Source: JACQXM01 sp964569425 (GTDB lineage: Bacteria > Planctomycetota > Phycisphaerae > UBA1845). Taken from it: DNA of 5,114 nucleotides. A model generated the notes under the pieces. That model did no database searches, was not told the DNA's origin, and saw only the letters and a program-made list of their open reading frames with translations. The first letter of the stretch is position 1; each line of letters opens with the position of its first letter. Positions 1 through 5,114 of the stretch are shown here, in pieces. The translations under genes and the position numbers were made by a program. The DNA is taken from the NCBI GenBank assembly GCA_964569425.1, contig CAZMVD010000193.1:1-5114 (forward strand), written 5' to 3'.

Positions 1-2
1 GC

Positions 3-32
3 GGCGAACTGCGCAAGCTGGCGCGCGGGTAG
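3..32 (+). CDS. possible C-terminal end of an upstream gene (partial)
   Basis: Read from base 3, the left edge encodes GELRKLARG followed by a TAG stop at 30-32. A charged tail ending just before a long non-coding leader would fit the end of a gene lying mostly outside the window. Only nine codons are visible, so no family can be named, and another frame or no gene at all is possible. Confidence 0.3.
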   Translation, partial: GELRKLARG

Positions 33-300
33 GCGGGTTCATCGTCCGTCCGGCGTTGTGGGAGGTTGCCGCCGGTTCACCTGCCGGGTCAGCGCAATTC
101 ACATTTCGGCTATCGCAGATGGGGCAGTTGCGACCGGGGCGACCGCCTTGCTTGGGCGCGTGGTCTCGCCCGGCCTTTCGAATTCCGCGGCTGCCGATCG
201 ATCAGTTTTTTCTCGAATCCGAGGTCGGGACGGGGTAGAATGGGCTATCGGACGCATCAGGGTTTCGCGGGGGGGAGGCAACAGCGGCGGGAGGTTGAAC
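33..300 (+). promoter_or_regulatory. leader region upstream of the PEP-CTERM gene pair, with candidate -10 box
   Basis: I find no credible gene in this stretch, although one frame stays open from base 58 into the first PEP-CTERM gene. A TAGAAT at 236-241 is a plausible -10 box; the -35 position (about 213-218) is poor, so the promoter call is weak. A run of six T at 206-211 has no convincing GC-rich stem before it, so I do not call a terminator. Bases 255-300 resemble 1174-1214, the leader of the second paralogue. Both contain CATCAGGGTTT and end in GCGGGAGGTTGAAC, so part of this leader was inside the duplicated unit. If the -10 box is real, the transcript leader would be roughly 50 nt. Confidence 0.3.
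289..294 (+). promoter_or_regulatory. ribosome binding site of first PEP-CTERM gene
   Basis: GGGAGG sits 6 nt before the ATG at 301. It decides the start: the frame is open back to base 58, but only this ATG has a good Shine-Dalgarno sequence and is directly followed by a signal peptide. The same sequence and spacing recur before the paralogue at 1215. Confidence 0.8.
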
Positions 301-1212
301 ATGGGTGGTAGACGCAACGGCTTCTGCCTCAAGCAAATCGTTGCCGGGATCTTGGTGCTTGGTGTTGGCGGTTCCGGCGAATCGCGCGCTGCCTTCATCG
401 ACTTTAACAACGTCGGAGACCTGGTGGCCAACTTCTCGCTGAACCACCAGGGGGCCGGAGTTCGTTACGCTGAAACTGAGAGCGGCGGAATCGGCAACAG
501 CCGGGCCGTGGAAAGCCTTCCGTTCGTCAACGGATTCCAATCCCACACCACGGCGGTGCATCATCGCGAGAGTTTTCGCTTGTCCGTGCCGGGGGATCGC
601 GTGGAGCTTTCGCAGTTCTTCCTGCGGCAGAACCATACCGATCTTCCCGTATTCTGGTCGGTGCTCAGCTTGGGGATTCTTACCGATCCAACAGGGTTAC
701 TCGGCTCGAACCTCGCGCCCAATTCATACGCCCACCTTCGCGTGTTCTCTGATCCCAACCTTCCCACGAGAGTCTCTATCGAGGCAGAAGTCAAAGAAGC
801 TAGTTCCCCCCGCCTACCGACGGGAACGGGACTCGTGGCGGATCTGATTGCGGGCCGGTGGTACAAGTTCTCGGCTACGTTTGAGCACGTTTCACCGACC
901 AGTATCCTGATCGGTGGCTTGCTGGAAGACTGGGGACTGACCGGGGTGTCGCCCTTGTCGACGGTGTTGGAGCTAGCGCCAATGCTGGTGCCCATCGCCG
1001 CGGGAGACAACGTGCTCAACGATGCAGGAGTTTGGGCCGGGTTTCGCGGCTTCCGCGAAGGCGGCGTGGCGTTGTTCGACAACTTCTCCGTCGTTCCCGA
1101 GCCGGCAACGGTTGTGTTGTGCCTGCTTGCGCTCGCACTCTGGCGACCACGATGCCGTAATCCGGTGATTGGTCATCAGGGTTTGCCAGGAGACGAAAGA
1201 GCGGGAGGTTGA
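301..1212 (+). CDS. PEP-CTERM sorting domain protein, tandem copy 1
   Basis: A 303-residue exported protein. Residues 1-31 form a signal peptide: Arg-Arg at 4-5, a hydrophobic core at about 13-23, and a small-residue cleavage area at SRAA (28-31). The mature chain begins FIDFN. The middle lacks catalytic motifs I can recognise. Segments such as GRWYKFSATFEH (185-196), a GF-G stretch near 248-250 and the closing DNFSVV suggest a LamG or concanavalin-like beta-sandwich; that fold is an inference. The C-terminus is a tripartite PEP-CTERM signal: VPEP at 265-268, a short hydrophobic stretch at 270-281, then Arg-rich RPRCR. In known systems an exosortase recognises PEP and anchors or releases the protein at the surface; none is encoded here. 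A tail of about 17 residues follows the basic patch, encoded partly by DNA homologous to the duplicated leader. The stop overlaps the translation start region of the paralogue. Exact function is unknown. Confidence 0.9.
   Translation: MGGRRNGFCLKQIVAGILVLGVGGSGESRAAFIDFNNVGDLVANFSLNHQGAGVRYAETESGGIGNSRAVESLPFVNGFQSHTTAVHHRESFRLSVPGDRVELSQFFLRQNHTDLPVFWSVLSLGILTDPTGLLGSNLAPNSYAHLRVFSDPNLPTRVSIEAEVKEASSPRLPTGTGLVADLIAGRWYKFSATFEHVSPTSILIGGLLEDWGLTGVSPLSTVLELAPMLVPIAAGDNVLNDAGVWAGFRGFREGGVALFDNFSVVPEPATVVLCLLALALWRPRCRNPVIGHQGLPGDERAGG
481..953 (+). repeat. 473-bp perfect direct repeat, copy A (core of PEP-CTERM gene 1)
   Basis: This tract matches 1395-1867 at every base when read line by line, at a constant offset of 914. 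It covers codons 61-217 of both proteins. The first mismatches outside are at 480 (G against A, silent) and 954 (C against T, silent). Identity at silent sites inside, with silent and replacement changes just outside, points to recent homogenisation, not selection on the protein. Confidence 0.95.
1203..1208 (+). promoter_or_regulatory. ribosome binding site of second PEP-CTERM gene, inside the end of the first
   Basis: GGGAGG ends 6 nt before the ATG at 1215. It lies within the last codons of copy 1, whose TGA stop (1210-1212) falls between this site and the start codon. The arrangement favours translational coupling of the two paralogues. A TTG at 1209 is in frame but directly abuts the Shine-Dalgarno sequence, so ATG 1215 is preferred. 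Confidence 0.8.
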
Positions 1213-1214
1213 AC

Positions 1215-2126
1215 ATGGGTGGTAGACGCAACGGCTTCCGCCTCACGCAAACCGTTGCCGGGATCTTGGCACTTGGTTTCGGCGGTTCCGGCGAATCGCG
1301 CGCTGCCTTCATCGACTTTAACAACGTCGGAGAGCTGGCGGCCAACTTTTCGCTGAACCACCAGGGGGCCGGAGTTCGTTACGCTGAAACTGAAAGCGGC
1401 GGAATCGGCAACAGCCGGGCCGTGGAAAGCCTTCCGTTCGTCAACGGATTCCAATCCCACACCACGGCGGTGCATCATCGCGAGAGTTTTCGCTTGTCCG
1501 TGCCGGGGGATCGCGTGGAGCTTTCGCAGTTCTTCCTGCGGCAGAACCATACCGATCTTCCCGTATTCTGGTCGGTGCTCAGCTTGGGGATTCTTACCGA
1601 TCCAACAGGGTTACTCGGCTCGAACCTCGCGCCCAATTCATACGCCCACCTTCGCGTGTTCTCTGATCCCAACCTTCCCACGAGAGTCTCTATCGAGGCA
1701 GAAGTCAAAGAAGCTAGTTCCCCCCGCCTACCGACGGGAACGGGACTCGTGGCGGATCTGATTGCGGGCCGGTGGTACAAGTTCTCGGCTACGTTTGAGC
1801 ACGTTTCACCGACCAGTATCCTGATCGGTGGCTTGCTGGAAGACTGGGGACTGACCGGGGTGTCGCCTTTATCCACGGTGTTCGAACTTCCCCCGATGGT
1901 TGTGCCCATCGCCCCGGGCGACAACGTCCTCGGCGACTCGGAGGTGTGGGGTGGTTTTCTCGGTCACCGGGAAGGAGGTGTGGCGTTATACGACAACTTC
2001 TCCGTCGTTCCCGAGCCGGCGAGCTTGTTGTTCCTGGGAGTCGGCACGGCGATGGTGCTGATGCGAGGGCGCGATTGTCGGCGACCCATAACCGTCAATG
2101 GTGACCGATGGGGCAGAGGTCGGTGA
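1215..2126 (+). CDS. PEP-CTERM sorting domain protein, tandem copy 2
   Basis: Also 303 residues and colinear with copy 1 without gaps. The signal peptide keeps Arg-Arg at 4-5 and the SRAA cleavage area, but differs at positions 9, 11, 13, 19 and 22 (Arg, Thr, Thr, Ala, Phe here). Positions 40 and 42 also differ. Residues 61-222 are the same as in copy 1. From 223 onward they diverge: FELPPMVVPIAPGDNVL here against LELAPMLVPIAAGDNVL. They agree again at DNFSVVPEP, with VPEP at 265-268. The hydrophobic stretch (ASLLFLGVGTAMVLM) and the basic end (RGRDCRR) are not those of copy 1, so each gene carries its own sorting tail. The role should match copy 1: secreted, exosortase-processed surface or matrix protein with a likely beta-sandwich body and no visible enzyme motif. 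It starts 2 bp after the copy 1 stop and is presumably co-transcribed with it. Confidence 0.9.
   Translation: MGGRRNGFRLTQTVAGILALGFGGSGESRAAFIDFNNVGELAANFSLNHQGAGVRYAETESGGIGNSRAVESLPFVNGFQSHTTAVHHRESFRLSVPGDRVELSQFFLRQNHTDLPVFWSVLSLGILTDPTGLLGSNLAPNSYAHLRVFSDPNLPTRVSIEAEVKEASSPRLPTGTGLVADLIAGRWYKFSATFEHVSPTSILIGGLLEDWGLTGVSPLSTVFELPPMVVPIAPGDNVLGDSEVWGGFLGHREGGVALYDNFSVVPEPASLLFLGVGTAMVLMRGRDCRRPITVNGDRWGRGR
1395..1867 (+). repeat. 473-bp perfect direct repeat, copy B (core of PEP-CTERM gene 2)
   Basis: Partner of the tract at 481-953. Outside it, by hand count, the two genes differ at about 11 of the first 180 coding bases. They differ at about 34 of the roughly 155 bases between the end of the tract and the VPEP codons. 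The sharp edges on both sides define a conversion-like patch within an older tandem duplication. Confidence 0.95.
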
Positions 2127-2449
2127 TCGGGCAGATCGAGCAGGGTTGAGCGTTCATATCTCAAGGGGGGACGAGGATGCGCGCCGATCGTGTCGAAAGT
2201 CCTGTTCGATTGATTCCCATGTCGTAGTAAACCGTTTAGAGCCAATTCCAATAACTGAATCCGGGGTGTCCGCGCGGGCTGAAGCCCGCGGCGCGCGTTG
2301 ATATTGGGATAGGTTTCTTGGCCAGTCCATCGGAACATACAGGAGGACATGGGGGCTTTTCCGGTACCGTTGCGCACTCGTCCCAGCGAGGATGGCCTGC
2401 GCGAACCAGAGGTATGCTTCGTTCAGTTCCGGTGGGGGATACCGATCAG
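2127..2449. other. convergent intergenic region, no gene seen
   Basis: This lies between the ends of two converging genes. Short open frames cross it, but none has a good ribosome binding site or recognisable domain. GC content drops sharply: I count 24 of 60 for 2201-2260, far below the genes on either side. That fits non-coding DNA or an inserted element. Its main content is the nested palindrome at 2245-2310. I see no T-rich intrinsic terminator for either flanking gene. Confidence 0.6.
2245..2310. repeat. nested palindrome between convergent genes (REP-like or terminator-like)
   Basis: An inner perfect stem pairs CGCGGGCT (2273-2280) with AGCCCGCG (2283-2290) around a 2-base GA turn; in RNA it would be a 7-bp stem with a TGAA tetraloop. 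An outer arm pairs 2245-2253 (ATTCCAATA) with 2302-2310 (TATTGGGAT), with one G-U pair. The GC-rich core inside an AT-rich outer arm, in a convergent gap, resembles REP or small palindromic elements. There is no T tract, so a standard intrinsic terminator is less likely. Whether it is repeated in the genome cannot be told from here. Confidence 0.6.
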
Positions 2450-3697
2450 TCAGGCCGGGGGAGCGTAGTTCGACTCGTGCAGGATGGCCGGGCGCTCGTT
2501 GATCCACGCGAGGGTGGCTTCGCTGACGGCGGGGTCGAATTGCCCTCCGGCGCCCGCGCGGATTTCTTCGGCCACGCGCTGGGCAGAATAGGGCGCCTTG
2601 TAGCTGCGAGCGGAGAACATGGCGTCGAGGGCGTCGGCGGTGGCGAGCACGCGGGCGGCGATGGGAATCTGCTGTTCGCGCAGGCCGGCGGGGTAACCGG
2701 TTCCGTCCCAGCGTTCATGGTGGTGGAGAATGACGGGGCGGACGTCGTGCAGGTAGCTGACGTGGCGGATGATGTCGAGCGCGATCTGGGGGTGGCCCTT
2801 GACCATGTCCATTTCCTCGGGCGTGAGTGCGCCGGGTTTGGTGAGGATGGAATCGGGGACGCCGATCTTTCCGATGTCGTGCAACAGGGCGGCGACGTTG
2901 AGGGTGCGTTGCACGGCAGGCGGGAGGTTCATGCGGCGGCCCAGCTCTTCGGCGATGGCGCAGACGGCGAGGGAATGGTGGCGGTAGTGGGGGTCCTTGG
3001 CTTCCACGGCGGCGACCAGGGCGCGGGTCGATTCGACGCAGGTGAGGCGCAGTTGTTCGCGCAGGCAGTGCATCCACCAGTCGGAATGGGCGGGAACGAC
3101 GTGGGCGGTGCGGTTGAGCGCGGCGGGCCGGCTCATGATTTCGTCCCAGGCGGCCATGCGGTTGCCGCCGTGGTGTTTGGCGTGTGCCAGGGCGATGGCG
3201 GCCCGTTGGAGTAGCTGCTCCTCGGTTTCGAGGAATCCGCGGGTGGTTGTGGCGATGCCTACGCTGGCGGTTACCGGCTGGGGGGCTTCCTGAAATATCA
3301 GCGGGTGGCAATCCATGGTCCGGCGGCAGCGGTGGACGATGTCGTGCACGCAGCCGAGTTCCACGGAGCGCAGGGCGACCACGTAGCGGTTGCCGCGTGA
3401 GCGGGCGACGATGGCGCCGTGGGGCACGGACCGGAGGAGGTTGCGCGCGAACCACCGGAGCATGCGGTCGCCGAAGGAGGATCCGCAGCGTTCGTTGACT
3501 TCGGCGAAGCGGTCGAGCGCGAACATCGCGAGGGTGACGGCGTCTTCGTGCCGGCGGCTGGCGAGGCGCCAGCGTTGCAGGCCGGTGAGCAGTCCGCTGT
3601 GCCCGGTGAGCCGGGCGGATTCGCCGCGACGCCGCGCGGCGGGGCGGGGAGCGGGCCGGCCGTGGGTCTTTGCGGTGGATGGTGCGGTGGTCGGCAT
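2450..3697 (-). CDS. HD-GYP domain c-di-GMP phosphodiesterase with degenerate GGDEF domain
   Basis: A 415-residue protein, apparently cytoplasmic, with no signal peptide or membrane segment. Residues 1-30 are Arg/Pro/Ala-rich and look disordered. Residues 35-185 are a GGDEF fold: LTGL at 37-40, ALDRFAEVN at 60-68, FGD at 75-77, SVGIA at 145-149 and a closing AKHHGGNR at 173-180. Its signature is RGNRY (101-105) instead of GGDEF, the first Asp of DxD is Ala60, and no RxxD inhibitory site precedes the signature. Cyclase activity is therefore unlikely. Residues 225-400 are a complete HD-GYP domain: H241, HDIGKIGVPD at 273-282, H302, HHERWDGTGYP at 326-336, D355 in ATADALDAM, and GQFDP at 385-389. 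With all metal ligands present it should hydrolyse c-di-GMP to pGpG or GMP; the dead GGDEF half may bind GTP or serve as a dimer or regulatory module. The ATG start has AGGGGG (3707-3712) 9 nt upstream. It lies 314 bp downstream of the transporter gene on the same strand. Confidence 0.95.
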   Translation of the reverse strand: MPTTAPSTAKTHGRPAPRPAARRRGESARLTGHSGLLTGLQRWRLASRRHEDAVTLAMFALDRFAEVNERCGSSFGDRMLRWFARNLLRSVPHGAIVARSRGNRYVVALRSVELGCVHDIVHRCRRTMDCHPLIFQEAPQPVTASVGIATTTRGFLETEEQLLQRAAIALAHAKHHGGNRMAAWDEIMSRPAALNRTAHVVPAHSDWWMHCLREQLRLTCVESTRALVAAVEAKDPHYRHHSLAVCAIAEELGRRMNLPPAVQRTLNVAALLHDIGKIGVPDSILTKPGALTPEEMDMVKGHPQIALDIIRHVSYLHDVRPVILHHHERWDGTGYPAGLREQQIPIAARVLATADALDAMFSARSYKAPYSAQRVAEEIRAGAGGQFDPAVSEATLAWINERPAILHESNYAPPA

Positions 3698-4011
3698 ACT
3701 CTCTGGCCCCCTGCCTGTTGCAGTCTCCCTACGCTATCGTCACGGTTTGCGGTTTTCTTGACGGGGTAATACGCGCGAGGAATGGGACGCTGTGGGGGGT
3801 CCATCGCCGCGGCACGTCTTCTTGGTGCCATAAGACTGACACTCGATTATGAGTCATGCGGCGGCAGGATGTGCAGCGTCCGAGATCAGTGGACTTGAGC
3901 CGATGGCGCCGTGCGGCCCGCCGTTGATCGGACTTGAAAGGCGGTTCTGCGGGGGCGAACGGTCCTATCATATACGCCGGTATGGGCGCGGGCGGCGGGC
4001 CGATTTGGCGA
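3698..4011 (-). other. intergenic spacer, no gene called; weak -10 candidate
   Basis: This 314-bp gap separates two minus-strand genes and probably holds the promoter of the HD-GYP gene. A CATAAT on the minus strand (3851 down to 3846) is a fair -10 match but lacks a good -35 box. GGACTTGA occurs twice on the plus strand, at 3891-3898 and 3930-3937, too short to interpret. A minus-strand frame reaching 3729 from TTG at 4025 or ATG at 3971 has no convincing ribosome binding site or clear domain, so I do not call it. Confidence 0.45.
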
Positions 4012-5114
4012 TCAGAACTCGACAAATGAGTAGAACGAGTGCAGCGCCAGCACGGCCAGCGTGGCCCAGAATATCGTGAGGCTTACGCCGCGGCTTACTT
4101 CTACGGACGAGGCTTTGCGCCGGGCGCCGATGGCGTAGGCGAGGGCGGCGATCGTCAAACCGCTGGTGACGGCCTTGAGCATGACCCAGCCGGTACCGCG
4201 GGGCAGCGATGCGGAGGCGGGCCACAACATGCTGAAAAAGTTGCGCTGGAACATGGCGACGGACGTTTCCTCGGAGGTCATGAGAAAGGCCACCAGGGCG
4301 GCGTAGCAATTGGCGGCGAAGGCGAGCAGGGTGAGGAGGGGGGCGGAGACGATCAACGCCAGGGCGATGTTGCCGTAAAGGTATGCGGACGGTCGCGCGC
4401 CGAGGCTGCGCATGGCATCGAATTGATGGGTCAGGCGGCGAGCGCCCACGTCGGCGGCGATGGCGGCGCCGCACTTACCGGCCATGAGCACCGCGATCAT
4501 CAACGGCACCACCACGCGGTAGGTGCTATAACCCGTGGCTGCCAGGAATTCTTCCGTCAGCAGCGGAACGGTGACGCGGGAGTAGGGTAATTGTGCGAAG
4601 CTGAAGGTGGTAAAGACGAAGCCGAGCATCATGCCTGCCAGCGCGACGTAGATGGCGGTGGAGCCGAGGCACACCATCCGCAGATAGTGCCATAAGTAGC
4701 GCAACTTCCAGCGCGGCCTGCGCCAGCCGCCACAGGCCGCGGGCAGGGCGAGCAAGAGCGTCAGAAGGGCCTGGCCGGGGCGTTCGAGGAAGCGTTCCCA
4801 GCCGGGGCGGCGGAGCGCCGAGGGCGCCGGACGGTGCACGGCGGATGGGGCCGGGGCGCGTTGTTCCAGAGAAGCGCGAAGCTGTTCGGCGGTGACGTCG
4901 CGGAGCTGACCGGCATTCACGTCGACGAGCACGATGCGGGGGTGGTAGGTGAGAAAGGGGGCATAGTCGTGGGTGACGACGATCACGGTCTTGCCGGAGC
5001 GGCGGTGGGTATCGGCGATCAGCTCGGCCACATCGCGAGCCCGTGCGGGATCGAGACCGGTGGTGGGTTCGTCGAACAGGAGCACGGGCGGATCGAGCGC
5101 GAGGGTACGGGCGA
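4012..5114 (-). CDS. ABC transporter ATPase-permease fusion, MlaF-MlaE type (partial; N-terminus outside window)
   Basis: The frame runs in from the right edge and shows 366 residues. Numbering from the first visible residue, 1-80 are the end of an ABC ATPase: ARTLALDPP, Walker B LLFDEP (11-16), D-loop GLDP (19-22) and switch histidine in VVTHD (45-49). Walker A and the LSGGQ signature must lie beyond the edge. A Pro/Ala/Arg-rich linker (about 84-105) leads without a stop into a permease (about 111-366) with several hydrophobic segments. Its MlaE (YrbE) signature spans about 209-240: LMAGKCGAAIAADVG, then THQFDAMRSLGARP. In the Mla system MlaF powers MlaE, which with MlaD and MlaB moves phospholipids across the periplasm; MlaF and MlaE are normally separate proteins. 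Here one chain carries both. It ends FYSFVEF. No MCE-domain gene follows; the next gene on this strand is the HD-GYP gene. The lipid substrate and direction are not shown by the sequence. Any start codon read within the window, such as GTG at 5085, is an artefact of truncation. Confidence 0.92.
   Translation of the reverse strand, partial: ARTLALDPPVLLFDEPTTGLDPARARDVAELIADTHRRSGKTVIVVTHDYAPFLTYHPRIVLVDVNAGQLRDVTAEQLRASLEQRAPAPSAVHRPAPSALRRPGWERFLERPGQALLTLLLALPAACGGWRRPRWKLRYLWHYLRMVCLGSTAIYVALAGMMLGFVFTTFSFAQLPYSRVTVPLLTEEFLAATGYSTYRVVVPLMIAVLMAGKCGAAIAADVGARRLTHQFDAMRSLGARPSAYLYGNIALALIVSAPLLTLLAFAANCYAALVAFLMTSEETSVAMFQRNFFSMLWPASASLPRGTGWVMLKAVTSGLTIAALAYAIGARRKASSVEVSRGVSLTIFWATLAVLALHSFYSFVEF

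Noticed and set aside
200..215. Intrinsic terminator ending in six T at 206-211
   Set aside because: The bases before the T run do not form a stable GC-rich hairpin.
58..300. N-terminal extension of 81 codons for the first PEP-CTERM gene
   Set aside because: It would bury the signal peptide deep inside the protein, lacks a ribosome binding site, and is absent from the paralogue. ATG 301 has GGGAGG at good spacing.
561..1082. Long antisense frame in copy 1, with a matching one at 1475-1924 in copy 2
   Set aside because: It lies opposite a well-supported gene. Its presence in both copies follows from the identical core and is not independent conservation; no domain or start signal is seen.
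301..2126. Tandem duplication as an assembly artefact
   Set aside because: The two copies differ at many sites on both sides of the shared core, both stay open for exactly 303 codons, and both have working start and sorting signals. A false duplication would not produce this.
2154..2507. Minus-strand frame crossing the convergent intergenic region
   Set aside because: It overlaps the end of the HD-GYP gene, runs through the palindrome and has no recognisable domain. I treat it as chance.
2318..3214. Long Gly/Ala/Val-rich plus-strand frame opposite the HD-GYP gene
   Set aside because: It is the antisense reading of a GC-rich gene, with biased low-complexity composition and no domain; the minus strand carries all HD-GYP motifs.
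3729..4025. Minus-strand small frame with a CTSC motif followed by HNRV
   Set aside because: The CxxC plus basic stretch faintly recalls small zinc proteins, but there is only one CxxC, no Shine-Dalgarno sequence at the TTG or ATG starts, and nothing else family-like.

Overview
The window looks like chromosomal DNA from a GC-rich Gram-negative bacterium that makes PEP-CTERM surface proteins. Planctomycetota (possibly Phycisphaerae-like) is my best guess. The guess rests on three things: planctomycete-style PEP-CTERM proteins (signal peptide, FIDFN start of the mature chain, DNFSVVPEP end), an Mla-type lipid ABC transporter that implies an outer membrane, and high GC. No marker gene settles the phylum.

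Layout: bases 3-32 may be the last codons of an upstream plus-strand gene. After a non-coding leader come two tandem plus-strand genes (301-1212 and 1215-2126), both encoding 303-residue PEP-CTERM proteins. They are paralogues from a tandem duplication with an offset of 914 bp. Only 2 bp separate them, and the second gene's ribosome binding site lies inside the end of the first. A convergent intergenic region (2127-2449) follows, locally AT-rich and holding a nested palindrome. Two minus-strand genes fill the right half. The distal one (2450-3697) is an HD-GYP cyclic-di-GMP phosphodiesterase with a degenerate GGDEF domain. The proximal one (from 4012 past the right edge) is an ABC transporter polypeptide in which an MlaF-like ATPase is fused to an MlaE-like permease. 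A 314-bp gap without a convincing gene separates them.

How the genes relate: the PEP-CTERM pair should be exported and then sorted by an exosortase encoded elsewhere. The HD-GYP protein should lower c-di-GMP, a messenger that often controls surface and matrix traits, but nothing in the sequence links it directly to the PEP-CTERM pair. The Mla-type protein would move phospholipid or a related lipid between inner and outer membrane. No MCE (MlaD) subunit lies downstream of it.

The most informative signal is the pattern of identity between the tandem genes. A 473-bp core is identical base for base, while both flanks differ, including at silent sites. This is the mark of recent gene conversion. 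I see no defence island, CRISPR array, tRNA, rRNA or complete mobile element.
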